Shown one piece after another: positions 1 to 5,952 of a DNA stretch of 6,557 nt (position 1 is the first letter of the stretch; the number at the start of each line of letters is the position of its first letter). This stretch comes from Bacillota bacterium. Its GTDB lineage: Bacteria > Bacillota > Clostridia > Oscillospirales > Acutalibacteraceae. The stretch is from contig JAEWRF010000081.1 of NCBI GenBank assembly GCA_023460155.1, positions 1 to 6,557 of the forward strand. The letters are read 5' to 3'. Both the position numbers and the translations under genes were made by a program. The notes beneath the pieces are model-generated. The model saw only the letters and a program-made list of their open reading frames with translations. It ran no database searches and had not been told where the DNA came from.

Positions 1-1559
1 GAGGACTCGTCGATGCGCGACATGGCCACGACCATCCTCCCCATCTGTTCGTTTCCACGCGCGACTTCCTCCATGGCGTGCTCCGAAAGTCCGGAGGCAA
101 CCGACGCGTTCTTTGCGCTTTTTGCAACCTTCTGCGCGATGGTATTCAGGGACGCGGAAAGCTCCTCGATTGTTTCCGCCTGTTCCGCAGCTCCCTGCGA
201 AAGGGTCTGTGAACCTTCCGACACCTGCTTGGCACCGTTTGCCACCTGATCGGACATATCAATAATATCCTGGAACAGGACGTTCAGAGAATCGACGATC
301 GTATTCAGCGCTTCTTTGATCGCCACGAAATCGCCCTTGTAATTCTGTGTGATCTGCGCGGTGAAATTTCCCTGCGCCATATTGTTCAGCACGCCGGAAA
401 TCTCCAGAATATATCCATTGAGCGAATTTACGGTGTTTTCAAAGGAGCCCGAAAGCTTCTGAATTTCGTCACGGGTTTGAACCTGCGGGACCTGTGTGTG
501 CAGGTCGCCCTCGGCGAGCGTTTCAATGCGGCCGACCAGAGACAGAATCGGGCGGACGATCGGGGATGCGATGGCGTCCGCAAAAATAACGGAAAGCAGC
601 AGAAACAGCAGAATCAGCCCGAGTGTGATATAAATAGCCGTATTCAGGTCGCCCATCATTTCACTCTGCACCGCGACTGCCGCCACCGACCAGCCGTTCA
701 TCGAGCTCACCGGAGTATAGGCTGCATAATCCCGGCTGCCGCCGAAATTCACCGCCATGCCGCCGGTTTTCTTCGCGGCCATATTCTGTGTCAGCGCTGC
801 CATATCGGCGTAAGCCGCATCTTTTTTGCCCAGATCCATATAATTGATGGAATCCGTGACATTTTTCAGATTCTTATCGGCAACCGTCGTGCCTTCTTTC
901 GACACCGCAAATCCAAAGCCGCTATTTCCGATCGTCATATCCTTTAGGACACTGTTGACCGTCTGCATACTAAGGAAGCAAAGAACCACTCCGTTGCCCT
1001 GAAAGGAGTTGTTGACCTGGGCTGCGATGACCAGGACCTTCGTCGGATCGGATTTCTCGTTATATGCCGAGGTATACTGATCCGAAACGAACACCTTTCC
1101 GCTTTCCGCGGTCTGATAGCCCTCGGTCTTGCGGAAATTCTGTCCGCCCGCCGTATTTCCGCTCTGGTCGGTAACCACGACCTTGGTAAAGCCGTAGGTC
1201 TTGGCCATCCGCTCCAGGGTCTGTTTCCTGACCAGATCGGTATTGGAAGGATCAGAAATGGCATTGTTTTCCGCGATGGCCTGCGCGGCGATCTTATACC
1301 GCTCCATGGCATTGCCTATGAAATTGCTGTAGGATTTGGCCTCCATGGAAACCTGCCTCTCCATGCTGCTGTAAGACGTACGGTATAGGAGCCCGATGGT
1401 GATTGCGCCGAACGCGACACAGATTCCCATGGAAATGGCGGCAATCCGGAAGAACAGTTTTCGCTTCATGTTTTTTTGCCTGAGCGGCTGCCTGGAACTG
1501 TTCCGGGTTCCGCCGCGGAGCTGCGGATCAATGCGCGTAAGCGAAACAGACCTTTTCAT
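1..1559 (-). CDS. Methyl-accepting chemotaxis protein, Cache sensor with two HAMP-like units (3' end outside window)
   Basis: This is a transmembrane chemoreceptor that passes ligand binding to the CheA/CheW complex. The frame is open from 1559 to the left edge, giving 519 codons; the rest of the signalling domain is off-window. An Arg/Lys-rich cytoplasmic stretch (residues 1-34) precedes TM1 (about 36-59). A periplasmic-type Cache-like sensor follows (about 60-305, ending in NGWSVAAVAVQSEMM), then TM2 (about 308-327). HAMP 1 spans about 328-381 (SPIVRPILSL, ETLAEGDL) and a second HAMP-like unit about 384-435 (EISGVLNNMAQGNF, YKGDFVAIKEALN). The start of the coiled-coil signalling domain includes IEELSAS, whose E465-E466 pair resembles a methylation site. 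The start at 1559 is chosen because AAGGAGA lies six bases upstream; the Met at residue 31 has no such site. The family assignment is firm, but the ligand cannot be inferred. A 316-base gap separates it from cheB, so it is probably transcribed separately. Confidence 0.95.
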   Translation of the reverse strand, partial: MKRSVSLTRIDPQLRGGTRNSSRQPLRQKNMKRKLFFRIAAISMGICVAFGAITIGLLYRTSYSSMERQVSMEAKSYSNFIGNAMERYKIAAQAIAENNAISDPSNTDLVRKQTLERMAKTYGFTKVVVTDQSGNTAGGQNFRKTEGYQTAESGKVFVSDQYTSAYNEKSDPTKVLVIAAQVNNSFQGNGVVLCFLSMQTVNSVLKDMTIGNSGFGFAVSKEGTTVADKNLKNVTDSINYMDLGKKDAAYADMAALTQNMAAKKTGGMAVNFGGSRDYAAYTPVSSMNGWSVAAVAVQSEMMGDLNTAIYITLGLILLFLLLSVIFADAIASPIVRPILSLVGRIETLAEGDLHTQVPQVQTRDEIQKLSGSFENTVNSLNGYILEISGVLNNMAQGNFTAQITQNYKGDFVAIKEALNTIVDSLNVLFQDIIDMSDQVANGAKQVSEGSQTLSQGAAEQAETIEELSASLNTIAQKVAKSAKNASVASGLSEHAMEEVARGNEQMGRMVVAMSRIDES

Positions 1560-1565
1560 ATCAAT

Positions 1566-1572
1566 TCTCCTT
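1566..1572 (-). promoter_or_regulatory. Shine-Dalgarno site of the MCP gene
   Basis: AAGGAGA on the minus strand sits six bases before the ATG at 1559. It fixes this upstream start rather than the in-frame Met 30 codons further in, which is preceded by an A-run with no purine-rich site. The protein therefore keeps a basic N-terminal tail before its first membrane segment. Confidence 0.85.
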
Positions 1573-1583
1573 GCCACTTTATT

Positions 1584-1654
1584 GGGGAACAAAATACTTC
1601 CCCTACGGCTTTCGGCTATGTCCAAAGCCGTAATCGTGCAGATTCACATAGGCC
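1584..1654 (-). promoter_or_regulatory. Possible structured 5' leader of the MCP gene with competing helices
   Basis: Read on the minus strand, the leader contains GGCCTATGT (1654-1646), TACGGCTTT (1632-1624), ACATAGCC (1621-1614) and AAAGCCGTA (1612-1604). The second and fourth elements form a perfect 9-bp hairpin. The first and third form a 6-bp helix plus two more pairs across a one-base bulge. The pairings interleave. The single base between elements three and four is too short to bridge a full pseudoknot, so the helices should compete. A third hairpin, GGGGAA/TTCCCC (1603-1598 with 1589-1584), follows 12 bases before the Shine-Dalgarno site. I could not match it to a known riboswitch class. 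The pairing is visible, but regulatory function is inference. Confidence 0.35.
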
Positions 1655-1665
1655 TTTTCGAAACG

Positions 1666-1673
1666 AAATCGGC
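1666..1673 (-). promoter_or_regulatory. Sigma-D-like -10 box upstream of the MCP gene
   Basis: GCCGATTT on the minus strand matches seven of eight bases of the flagellar/chemotaxis sigma factor -10 consensus GCCGATAT. MCP genes are typical members of that regulon. Transcription would begin near 1659, leaving a leader of about 100 bases that contains the competing hairpins. No good TAAA -35 element occurs at the usual 14-16 base spacing (GAAA is present at 12), so the call is tentative. Confidence 0.35.
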
Positions 1674-1724
1674 CGAAATCCGGAATTTCTGCTGCAAAGT
1701 GAGGTGAATTGTTAGAAAAGCGTA

Positions 1725-1785
1725 AGGAAAGGCATCCGCCGGAATTTCTCATTTTTGAAATTCTCAAAACGGCTGTGCCTTTCCT
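1725..1785 (-). terminator. Long imperfect hairpin between cheB and MCP, possible terminator or attenuator
   Basis: AGGAAAGGCA and TGCCTTTCCT form a perfect 10-bp outer stem. Inside are GCCG/CGGC (4 bp) and GAATTTC/GAAATTC (7 bp), closed by an 8-base loop. On the minus strand the structure begins about 90 bases past the cheB stop and is followed by TACGCTTTTCTAAC, which is only partly U-rich. It may end the cheA-cheR-cheB transcript, stabilise its 3' end, or be a small palindromic repeat. The base pairing is directly visible; the role is uncertain because there is no clean U-tract. Confidence 0.4.
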
Positions 1786-1817
1786 ATTGCGACGTATATT
1801 ATGAATGCTTCTGCTAT

Positions 1818-1841
1818 GCCGCCCTTTTCCAAAGCGGCGGC
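1818..1841 (-). repeat. GC-rich inverted repeat 34 bases after the cheB stop
   Basis: GCCGCC and GGCGGC flank CTTT/AAAG around a three-base loop, giving 10 base pairs with one bulged base. It lies just downstream of cheB. On the minus strand the sequence after it (ATAGCAGAAGC) has no U-run, so it does not meet the usual intrinsic terminator pattern. It could act with the larger hairpin at 1725-1785 as an mRNA 3'-end structure. Confidence 0.4.
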
Positions 1842-1875
1842 TTATCGTTATTTCATTCGGATTTCTTCCGGGCTC

Positions 1876-2874
1876 TTAGGGGAACTGGCGGATCAGAATG
1901 CCCGCAATATCCTTGCAGGGCGCCTGTACCGCAACGGCGCCGATCTCCTTGGCGACCATTGGCATTCCATATACAACGCAGGATTCCCGATCCTGCCCGA
2001 TGGTATAAGCTCCCGCCTCCCTCATTTTCAGCAGGCCCTCCGCACCATCCTTTCCCATTCCGGTCAGGATTACCCCTACGGCATCCGGACCAGCGGCGGC
2101 GGCTACGGACTCAAACAGGACTCCGACGGAGGGGCAGTGCCCGTTTACCCGCTCCCCTTCCGCACATTTTACATAATAGCCCTGCGAATCCCTTTTCAAT
2201 ATCATATGTTTTCCTCCGGCGGCAACCAGCGCCGTACCCGGGAGAACCCGATCACCGTCCTCCGCTTCGGTAACCTTCAGTTTGCTGATGGTATTCAACC
2301 GGTCCGCATACATTTTTGTAAACCCGGCCGGCATATGCTGAACAATCAGAATTCCGGGAAGAGTCGGCGGCAGCTGGCGGATAATTTCCGCCGTCGCCTC
2401 GGTTCCGCCCGTGGAAGCACCGATTGCGATGATATGCCGCCCCTCGCCGGACGTTTTTGGTACCTGCGGTATTCTTTTGACCGCCGGAGTTAATATTTTA
2501 ACCTTGACGCAGATTTCACTGCAGAAAGTGGAAAAATCATTTTTGTTTTTGGGGTCCGGCAGCTTGACATAATCCAGATTTTTCTTTCGCTGAAGCAGCA
2601 AAAGGTCGGAAGACTGGGCACCTGCGATAATAAAGGGAAATTTCCCGTCCGGATCCAGAAATGCCAGAAGCTCGGCGGTACGCGCGGTGCGTTGTTCCGC
2701 TTTCAGTATCACCGCATCGGCGGAAGACTCTTCCAGAAAGCGCTTTGCCTCTTTCGGGTCGGAGACAATTCCAACAACTTGTATCCCGTGGTCTCCGCTG
2801 ATCGCCTCCCGCAATACCGGGCCGAACGTTCTGGATTCATCCACAATCAACACTCGGATCGGATTGAAAGACAT
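1876..2874 (-). CDS. cheB: CheB chemoreceptor methylesterase with a degenerate receiver domain
   Basis: CheB hydrolyses glutamyl methyl esters on chemoreceptors (and in many species deamidates glutamines), resetting receptor signalling. The 332-residue length is normal for CheB. The C-terminal esterase domain (about 146-332) has GASTGG with S154, VQHMP with H180 and GMGKDG with D276. These fit the Ser-His-Asp triad of the family, each offset by ten from Salmonella S164, H190 and D286. The N-terminal receiver (about 6-125) keeps the acidic pair D12-E13 in VDES. However, the phosphoacceptor aspartate is replaced by K58 (VILKAE, codon AAA at 2703-2701), the usual MPxMDG motif is absent, and the switch Ser/Thr position reads G85. 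The reading frame is intact on both sides, so a frameshift is not the cause. It starts five bases after cheR; AAAGGA at 2888-2883 is its ribosome site, inside the end of cheR. It is probably cotranscribed with cheA and cheR. Confidence 0.95.
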   Translation of the reverse strand: MSFNPIRVLIVDESRTFGPVLREAISGDHGIQVVGIVSDPKEAKRFLEESSADAVILKAEQRTARTAELLAFLDPDGKFPFIIAGAQSSDLLLLQRKKNLDYVKLPDPKNKNDFSTFCSEICVKVKILTPAVKRIPQVPKTSGEGRHIIAIGASTGGTEATAEIIRQLPPTLPGILIVQHMPAGFTKMYADRLNTISKLKVTEAEDGDRVLPGTALVAAGGKHMILKRDSQGYYVKCAEGERVNGHCPSVGVLFESVAAAAGPDAVGVILTGMGKDGAEGLLKMREAGAYTIGQDRESCVVYGMPMVAKEIGAVAVQAPCKDIAGILIRQFP

Positions 2875-2879
2875 AGCGT

Positions 2880-3683
2880 TTATCCTTTCTGATAAATGGA
2901 AGGTTCAATGTATTTGAAAGCGACCGTTTCGCGCTGTACGGTTTCGGAATGACCGATAAACAAATATCCGCCCGGCTTCAGCATCTGATAGAATTTCGAA
3001 ATAAGCTCGTTTTTTGTCTGCTGATCGAAATAGATCATGACGTTGCGGCAAAAGATTAAGTCGAACTTCTTCTGGAAGGGGAACGGATCCATCAAATTGA
3101 ACCGCCGGAAAATAACTTCCTTCCGGATTTCTTCCGACAGCTGAAACGTCTGCTCCTCCACCTTTTTAAAGTAGCGGCGTTCCCACGTATCCGGAATGTT
3201 GCGGAGGGATTCCTGCGAATAGATGCCGATCTGTGCGTTATCCAGCACCTGTGTGGAAATATCGGTCGCAAGAATGCGGTAATCCCAGCTGCTGCCCATA
3301 CCGAAATAGTCCTTCATGACCATAATGGCGGTGTAGGCTTCCTCCCCCGTGGAGCATCCCGCGCTCCAGATGCGCAGCACCTTTTCCGGATTGGATTTCT
3401 CCATTTCCGGAAGAAAGCGCTGCTTCATAAACTCAAAATGGGCCGGTTCCCGCATGAAATAAGTATGATTGGTCGTCAGCTTATTAAGCAGTGTATTAAG
3501 TTCTTCCGAACCTCCCTTTTTCAGCAGCTCGAAATATTCCGTAAAGCTTGAAAGCTTTTTTTCCGTGAGCACCGAAAACATGCGCGCTTCGATCAGCAGA
3601 CGTTTTTTACTGAGATTAATGCCGAAATTGCCGCGGATATACTCCACCAGCTGAGTAAATTCCTGATCGCTTAAATGTATCAT
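2880..3683 (-). CDS. cheR: CheR chemoreceptor glutamate methyltransferase
   Basis: CheR transfers methyl groups from S-adenosylmethionine to glutamates on the receptor signalling helices, opposing CheB. The protein is 267 residues, a normal CheR length. A helical N-terminal domain (about 1-75) leads into the conserved TTNHTYFMRE (70-79). The Rossmann-fold SAM site follows: IWSAGCSTGEEAYT (105-118), LATDIS with D141, then the FCRNVMIYFD motif (211-220) and GHSE (244-247). An in-frame extension reaches 3758 and overlaps the end of cheA, but its Met codons lack ribosome sites. The ATG at 3683 is preceded by GGGAGG and starts at the usual domain boundary (IHLSDQEF). It lies 46 bases after cheA and five before cheB, consistent with one transcript. 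I see nothing unusual in its active site. Confidence 0.95.
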   Translation of the reverse strand: MIHLSDQEFTQLVEYIRGNFGINLSKKRLLIEARMFSVLTEKKLSSFTEYFELLKKGGSEELNTLLNKLTTNHTYFMREPAHFEFMKQRFLPEMEKSNPEKVLRIWSAGCSTGEEAYTAIMVMKDYFGMGSSWDYRILATDISTQVLDNAQIGIYSQESLRNIPDTWERRYFKKVEEQTFQLSEEIRKEVIFRRFNLMDPFPFQKKFDLIFCRNVMIYFDQQTKNELISKFYQMLKPGGYLFIGHSETVQRETVAFKYIEPSIYQKG

Positions 3684-3687
3684 GCTG

Positions 3688-3693
3688 CCTCCC
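3688..3693 (-). promoter_or_regulatory. Shine-Dalgarno site that sets the cheR start
   Basis: GGGAGG on the minus strand lies four bases before the ATG at 3683. The spacing is slightly short, but it is the only such site near any candidate start. It argues against the upstream in-frame Mets at 3758 and 3743, which would overlap cheA. Confidence 0.75.
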
Positions 3694-3729
3694 GGTGACT
3701 GAAATATGGGGTTCGCTTCCGTTTTCGGC

Positions 3730-5805
3730 TCAGTTTGTAGCATAGAGGTTCTGCACATTCAGGATCAGGCTGATGCTTCCGTCGCCCAGAATGGCGCACC
3801 CGTCGATTCCCGACTTCCGCACCTGGAACTGGTTCAGATAAGCGGGCAGGGGCTTTACGACGACCTGCTGTTCGCCGAGCAGCGCGTCGGCAAAGATGCA
3901 GAAGGATTTTTCATGCGTGCCCACCAGAATCATGATGCCCCCGTCGATGGTCTGCACCTGCGTATCAATATTATATGCCTGATGCAGGCGGATCACCGGA
4001 TAGTACTGGTTGCGGACCATGATGATCTCATGCATGTCCGTATCGTACATGATATTGTCGTCGCTCGCCTTGAAGGACTGCAGGATATTCTTGATCGGAA
4101 TGGTAAACATCGTATCGCCGACGGAGATTTTCATTCCGTTCACAATGGCCAGCGTCAGGGGAATCTTGAAGATTGTCTTCATTCCCTTGCCGGGTACGCT
4201 TTCAATGCTGACATCGCCGCCGATGTTCTCCACATTGGCCTTTACGACGTCCATGCCCACTCCGCGCCCGGAATACTCCGTGACGACTTCGTTGGTGGAA
4301 AAGCCCGGCATGAGCAGGAACTGGTAAACCTCTTTATCCGTATACTCCTCTTCCGGTTTGGTGAGGAGTCCCTTTTTCCGCGCCTTGTTCATCACGGCGT
4401 CGCGGTTGATTCCCGTGCCGTCGTCCTGAACCGTAATCAGAATCTCGCCGCCCGTGTTCTGAGCAGAAAGAGTTACCGTGCCAACTTCGGGCTTACCCGC
4501 CTTCAGGCGATCCGCCTTTGTCTCAATGCCGTGATCCATGGAATTGCGCACCAAATGCATAATGGGGTCGGAGATGCTGTCGACGATGGTCTTGTCCACC
4601 TCGGTTTCTTCCCCGACCAGAACAAGCTGAGCTTCCTTATCCAGATTCTTGCACATGTCGCGGACCACGCGGTTCATTTTCTGGAACACGGTGGAAATCG
4701 GTACCATACGGATGGACATGACGATTTCCTGCAGCTCGTCCGTCAGCTTGCGAAGCTGGCGGGAGGCTTTGGTAAAGTTATTATCAAGCCCGGCCTGCTG
4801 CAGCGTAGGATTGGAGGTAACCATGGATTCGGTGATGACGATTTCGCCCATCAGATCCATCAGGCTGTCCAGTTTGGAAAGATTGACGTTGATAAGGCTC
4901 TGCTTGACCGCCGCATGTGTCTGAGCGGCAGCCGCCGTCTTTGTTTTGTCAGGCGAAACGCTCTCCGCCGCTTTCTCTCCCGCGGGAGCCGGTCCCTCCG
5001 AACGGTTCAGAACGGTGTAATCCTTCGTGTAGGTGAAATGCTCAATGACGGGCATGGAACGGTCGGCGTCCTCTTTCTTTTGGAAGAACAGGAGGAAGCC
5101 GTCCTTCATGATTACATTGACGGTATCGCTGTTGGTTTCAATGTCCTTCGGATAATACTGAAAATCCGGGATGATGTCCAGGAGATTGGTAACCAGCATA
5201 AAAGCCCGCAGATTCTCCATCTGCGCGTCTTCGTCAAAGAAGACCTTAATCGGGTAATAATACCCTTTTTCGGCTTCCTCGCGCACGAGGGCGGTCTCCT
5301 GCGGAAGGACAGCCGCGGCGGACTCCTTCGGGGCCTCCGCCGCCGGTGCATTGGGCGCCGCGGGAGCGGCGGGAGAAGCCTTTTCCGGCGATTTAGCGGA
5401 GGAAATCTTTTTCAGAAAATCGTTAATTTCTTCTTCGAATGTGCCGATATCTGTAGTGAGTTCCTGCCCGTTCTGAACCTTGTCCACTTCCGCCTTGAGG
5501 AAATCCTCCGAACGGAACATCAGGTCAAACAGCGCTTCCAGCCGTTCCTGCGCGATGCCGTTTTCCCGCACATAGGCGAACAGATCTTCCATCTTGTGAG
5601 AAATTACCATCAGACTGTTGAACTGCATCATGGCCGAGGAGCCCTTGATTGTATGCATGATACGAAAAATTTCGTTAATGCCATCCTGATTCAGATCTTT
5701 GTTTTTTTCGCTGGTAAGCAGAATGTCGTCGAGGTGTTCCAGCAGATCGTTTGTTTCAAAAAGATATACATCCAGCATTGATTCATTTCCGCTGTCCATA
5801 GTCAT
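3730..5805 (-). CDS. cheA: CheA chemotaxis sensor histidine kinase
   Basis: CheA is the cytoplasmic kinase of the receptor array: it autophosphorylates and passes phosphate to response regulators such as CheY. From ATG 5805 it has 691 residues and all five domains. P1/HPt (about 1-133) has MHTIKGSS with phosphorylatable H51. A Pro/Ala-rich linker (about 139-170) precedes a P2-like regulator-docking domain (about 182-268). A second Ala-rich linker leads to the P3 dimerisation helices (about 303-364). The P4 ATPase has the N box LVRNSMDHGIE (N421, H425), G1 DDGTGI (461-466), F box PGFST (500-504) and G2 GRGVGMDVV (513-521). P5, the CheW-like receptor coupling domain, runs from about 550 to the end. 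A GTG six codons upstream (5823) is in frame, but GGAGTG fits ATG 5805, or possibly the ATG at 5799. It is the first gene of the cheA-cheR-cheB cluster. All kinase motifs look intact. Confidence 0.97.
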   Translation of the reverse strand: MTMDSGNESMLDVYLFETNDLLEHLDDILLTSEKNKDLNQDGINEIFRIMHTIKGSSAMMQFNSLMVISHKMEDLFAYVRENGIAQERLEALFDLMFRSEDFLKAEVDKVQNGQELTTDIGTFEEEINDFLKKISSAKSPEKASPAAPAAPNAPAAEAPKESAAAVLPQETALVREEAEKGYYYPIKVFFDEDAQMENLRAFMLVTNLLDIIPDFQYYPKDIETNSDTVNVIMKDGFLLFFQKKEDADRSMPVIEHFTYTKDYTVLNRSEGPAPAGEKAAESVSPDKTKTAAAAQTHAAVKQSLINVNLSKLDSLMDLMGEIVITESMVTSNPTLQQAGLDNNFTKASRQLRKLTDELQEIVMSIRMVPISTVFQKMNRVVRDMCKNLDKEAQLVLVGEETEVDKTIVDSISDPIMHLVRNSMDHGIETKADRLKAGKPEVGTVTLSAQNTGGEILITVQDDGTGINRDAVMNKARKKGLLTKPEEEYTDKEVYQFLLMPGFSTNEVVTEYSGRGVGMDVVKANVENIGGDVSIESVPGKGMKTIFKIPLTLAIVNGMKISVGDTMFTIPIKNILQSFKASDDNIMYDTDMHEIIMVRNQYYPVIRLHQAYNIDTQVQTIDGGIMILVGTHEKSFCIFADALLGEQQVVVKPLPAYLNQFQVRKSGIDGCAILGDGSISLILNVQNLYATN

Positions 5806-5808
5806 TAT

Positions 5809-5814
5809 CACTCC
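5809..5814 (-). promoter_or_regulatory. Shine-Dalgarno site of cheA
   Basis: GGAGTG on the minus strand precedes ATG 5805 with five bases between GGAG and the start codon. The site lies inside the longer GTG-initiated frame (from 5823), so that frame is unlikely to be the true start. ATG 5799 would be 11 bases away, which is less favourable. Confidence 0.7.
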
Positions 5815-5826
5815 AAACTTCACGAA

Positions 5827-5832
5827 ATTATA
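5827..5832 (-). promoter_or_regulatory. TATAAT box close to the cheA start
   Basis: A perfect TATAAT reads on the minus strand 21 bases before the cheA ATG. The hexamer 17 bases upstream (GCAGTT) is a poor -35 element and there is no extended TG. If used, it would give a leader of only about 15 bases that still includes the Shine-Dalgarno site. This is a weaker candidate than the sigma-D-like site further upstream. Confidence 0.2.
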
Positions 5833-5852
5833 GTGCGAATCGAACGGATAAC

Positions 5853-5861
5853 TGCTATACT
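5853..5861 (+). promoter_or_regulatory. Possible extended -10 for the divergent gene
   Basis: TGCTATACT on the plus strand resembles an extended -10 (TGNTATAAT, one mismatch in the hexamer). It would place a start near 5868 and leave a leader of about 85 bases before the gene at 5953. No good -35 is found 16-18 bases upstream. The rest of 5862-5937 is AT-rich and shows no better plus-strand promoter, so this is only a candidate. Confidence 0.2.
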
Positions 5862-5868
5862 TTTATAT

Positions 5869-5894
5869 ATATCGACCGCTTTGCCGCAAAATTA
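5869..5894 (-). promoter_or_regulatory. Sigma-D-like promoter of the cheA-cheR-cheB cluster
   Basis: On the minus strand TAAT (5894-5891), a 14-base spacer and GTCGATAT (5876-5869) match the motility sigma factor consensus TAAA-N14-16-GCCGATAT at ten of twelve positions. Transcription would start near 5862, about 57 bases before cheA. The location at the head of a che cluster supports the call. The spacer contains the small palindrome TTTGCCGCAAA (5880-5890), which could be an operator or simply chance. Confidence 0.5.
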
Positions 5895-5952
5895 ATGTAC
5901 CCGCCAAAGTTTCGGTTAAATTTTAGTAGGAAGATAAAAGAGGTGCCTTTTC

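Noticed and set aside
944..1312. A 122-codon minus-strand open frame within the MCP gene
   Set aside because: It lies in a different frame of the same strand as the MCP. The MCP frame gives a continuous Cache-HAMP protein, so this is a shadow.
1396..1715. Two plus-strand open frames of 79 and 103 codons reaching into the region before the MCP
   Set aside because: They mostly overlap the MCP N-terminus in antisense and have no ribosome site. The intergenic part is better explained by hairpins and a promoter.
1560..1875. A known cyclic-di-GMP riboswitch in the MCP leader
   Set aside because: The conserved core elements I would expect (such as an ACGCAAAGC-type segment with its matching receptor helix) are not visible by eye, so I describe only the pairing.
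1801..2493. A 230-codon plus-strand open frame, and a 172-codon one from 1755, over the cheB region
   Set aside because: They are antisense to the well-supported esterase domain of CheB; the products are low-complexity and Pro/Arg-rich with no family features.
2684..2720. A frameshift or sequencing error as the explanation for the missing CheB aspartate
   Set aside because: The sequence aligns with receiver domains in the same frame both before (VDES to ADAVIL) and after (FIIAG, LDYVKLP) the site, so a local frame change is not needed. A point substitution cannot be excluded from one sequence.
3706..5781. A 691-codon open frame on the plus strand spanning nearly all of cheA
   Set aside because: It is antisense to a gene with every CheA motif intact. 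The length arises from codon bias in the real gene on the opposite strand, and the translation has no recognisable domain or suitable ribosome site.
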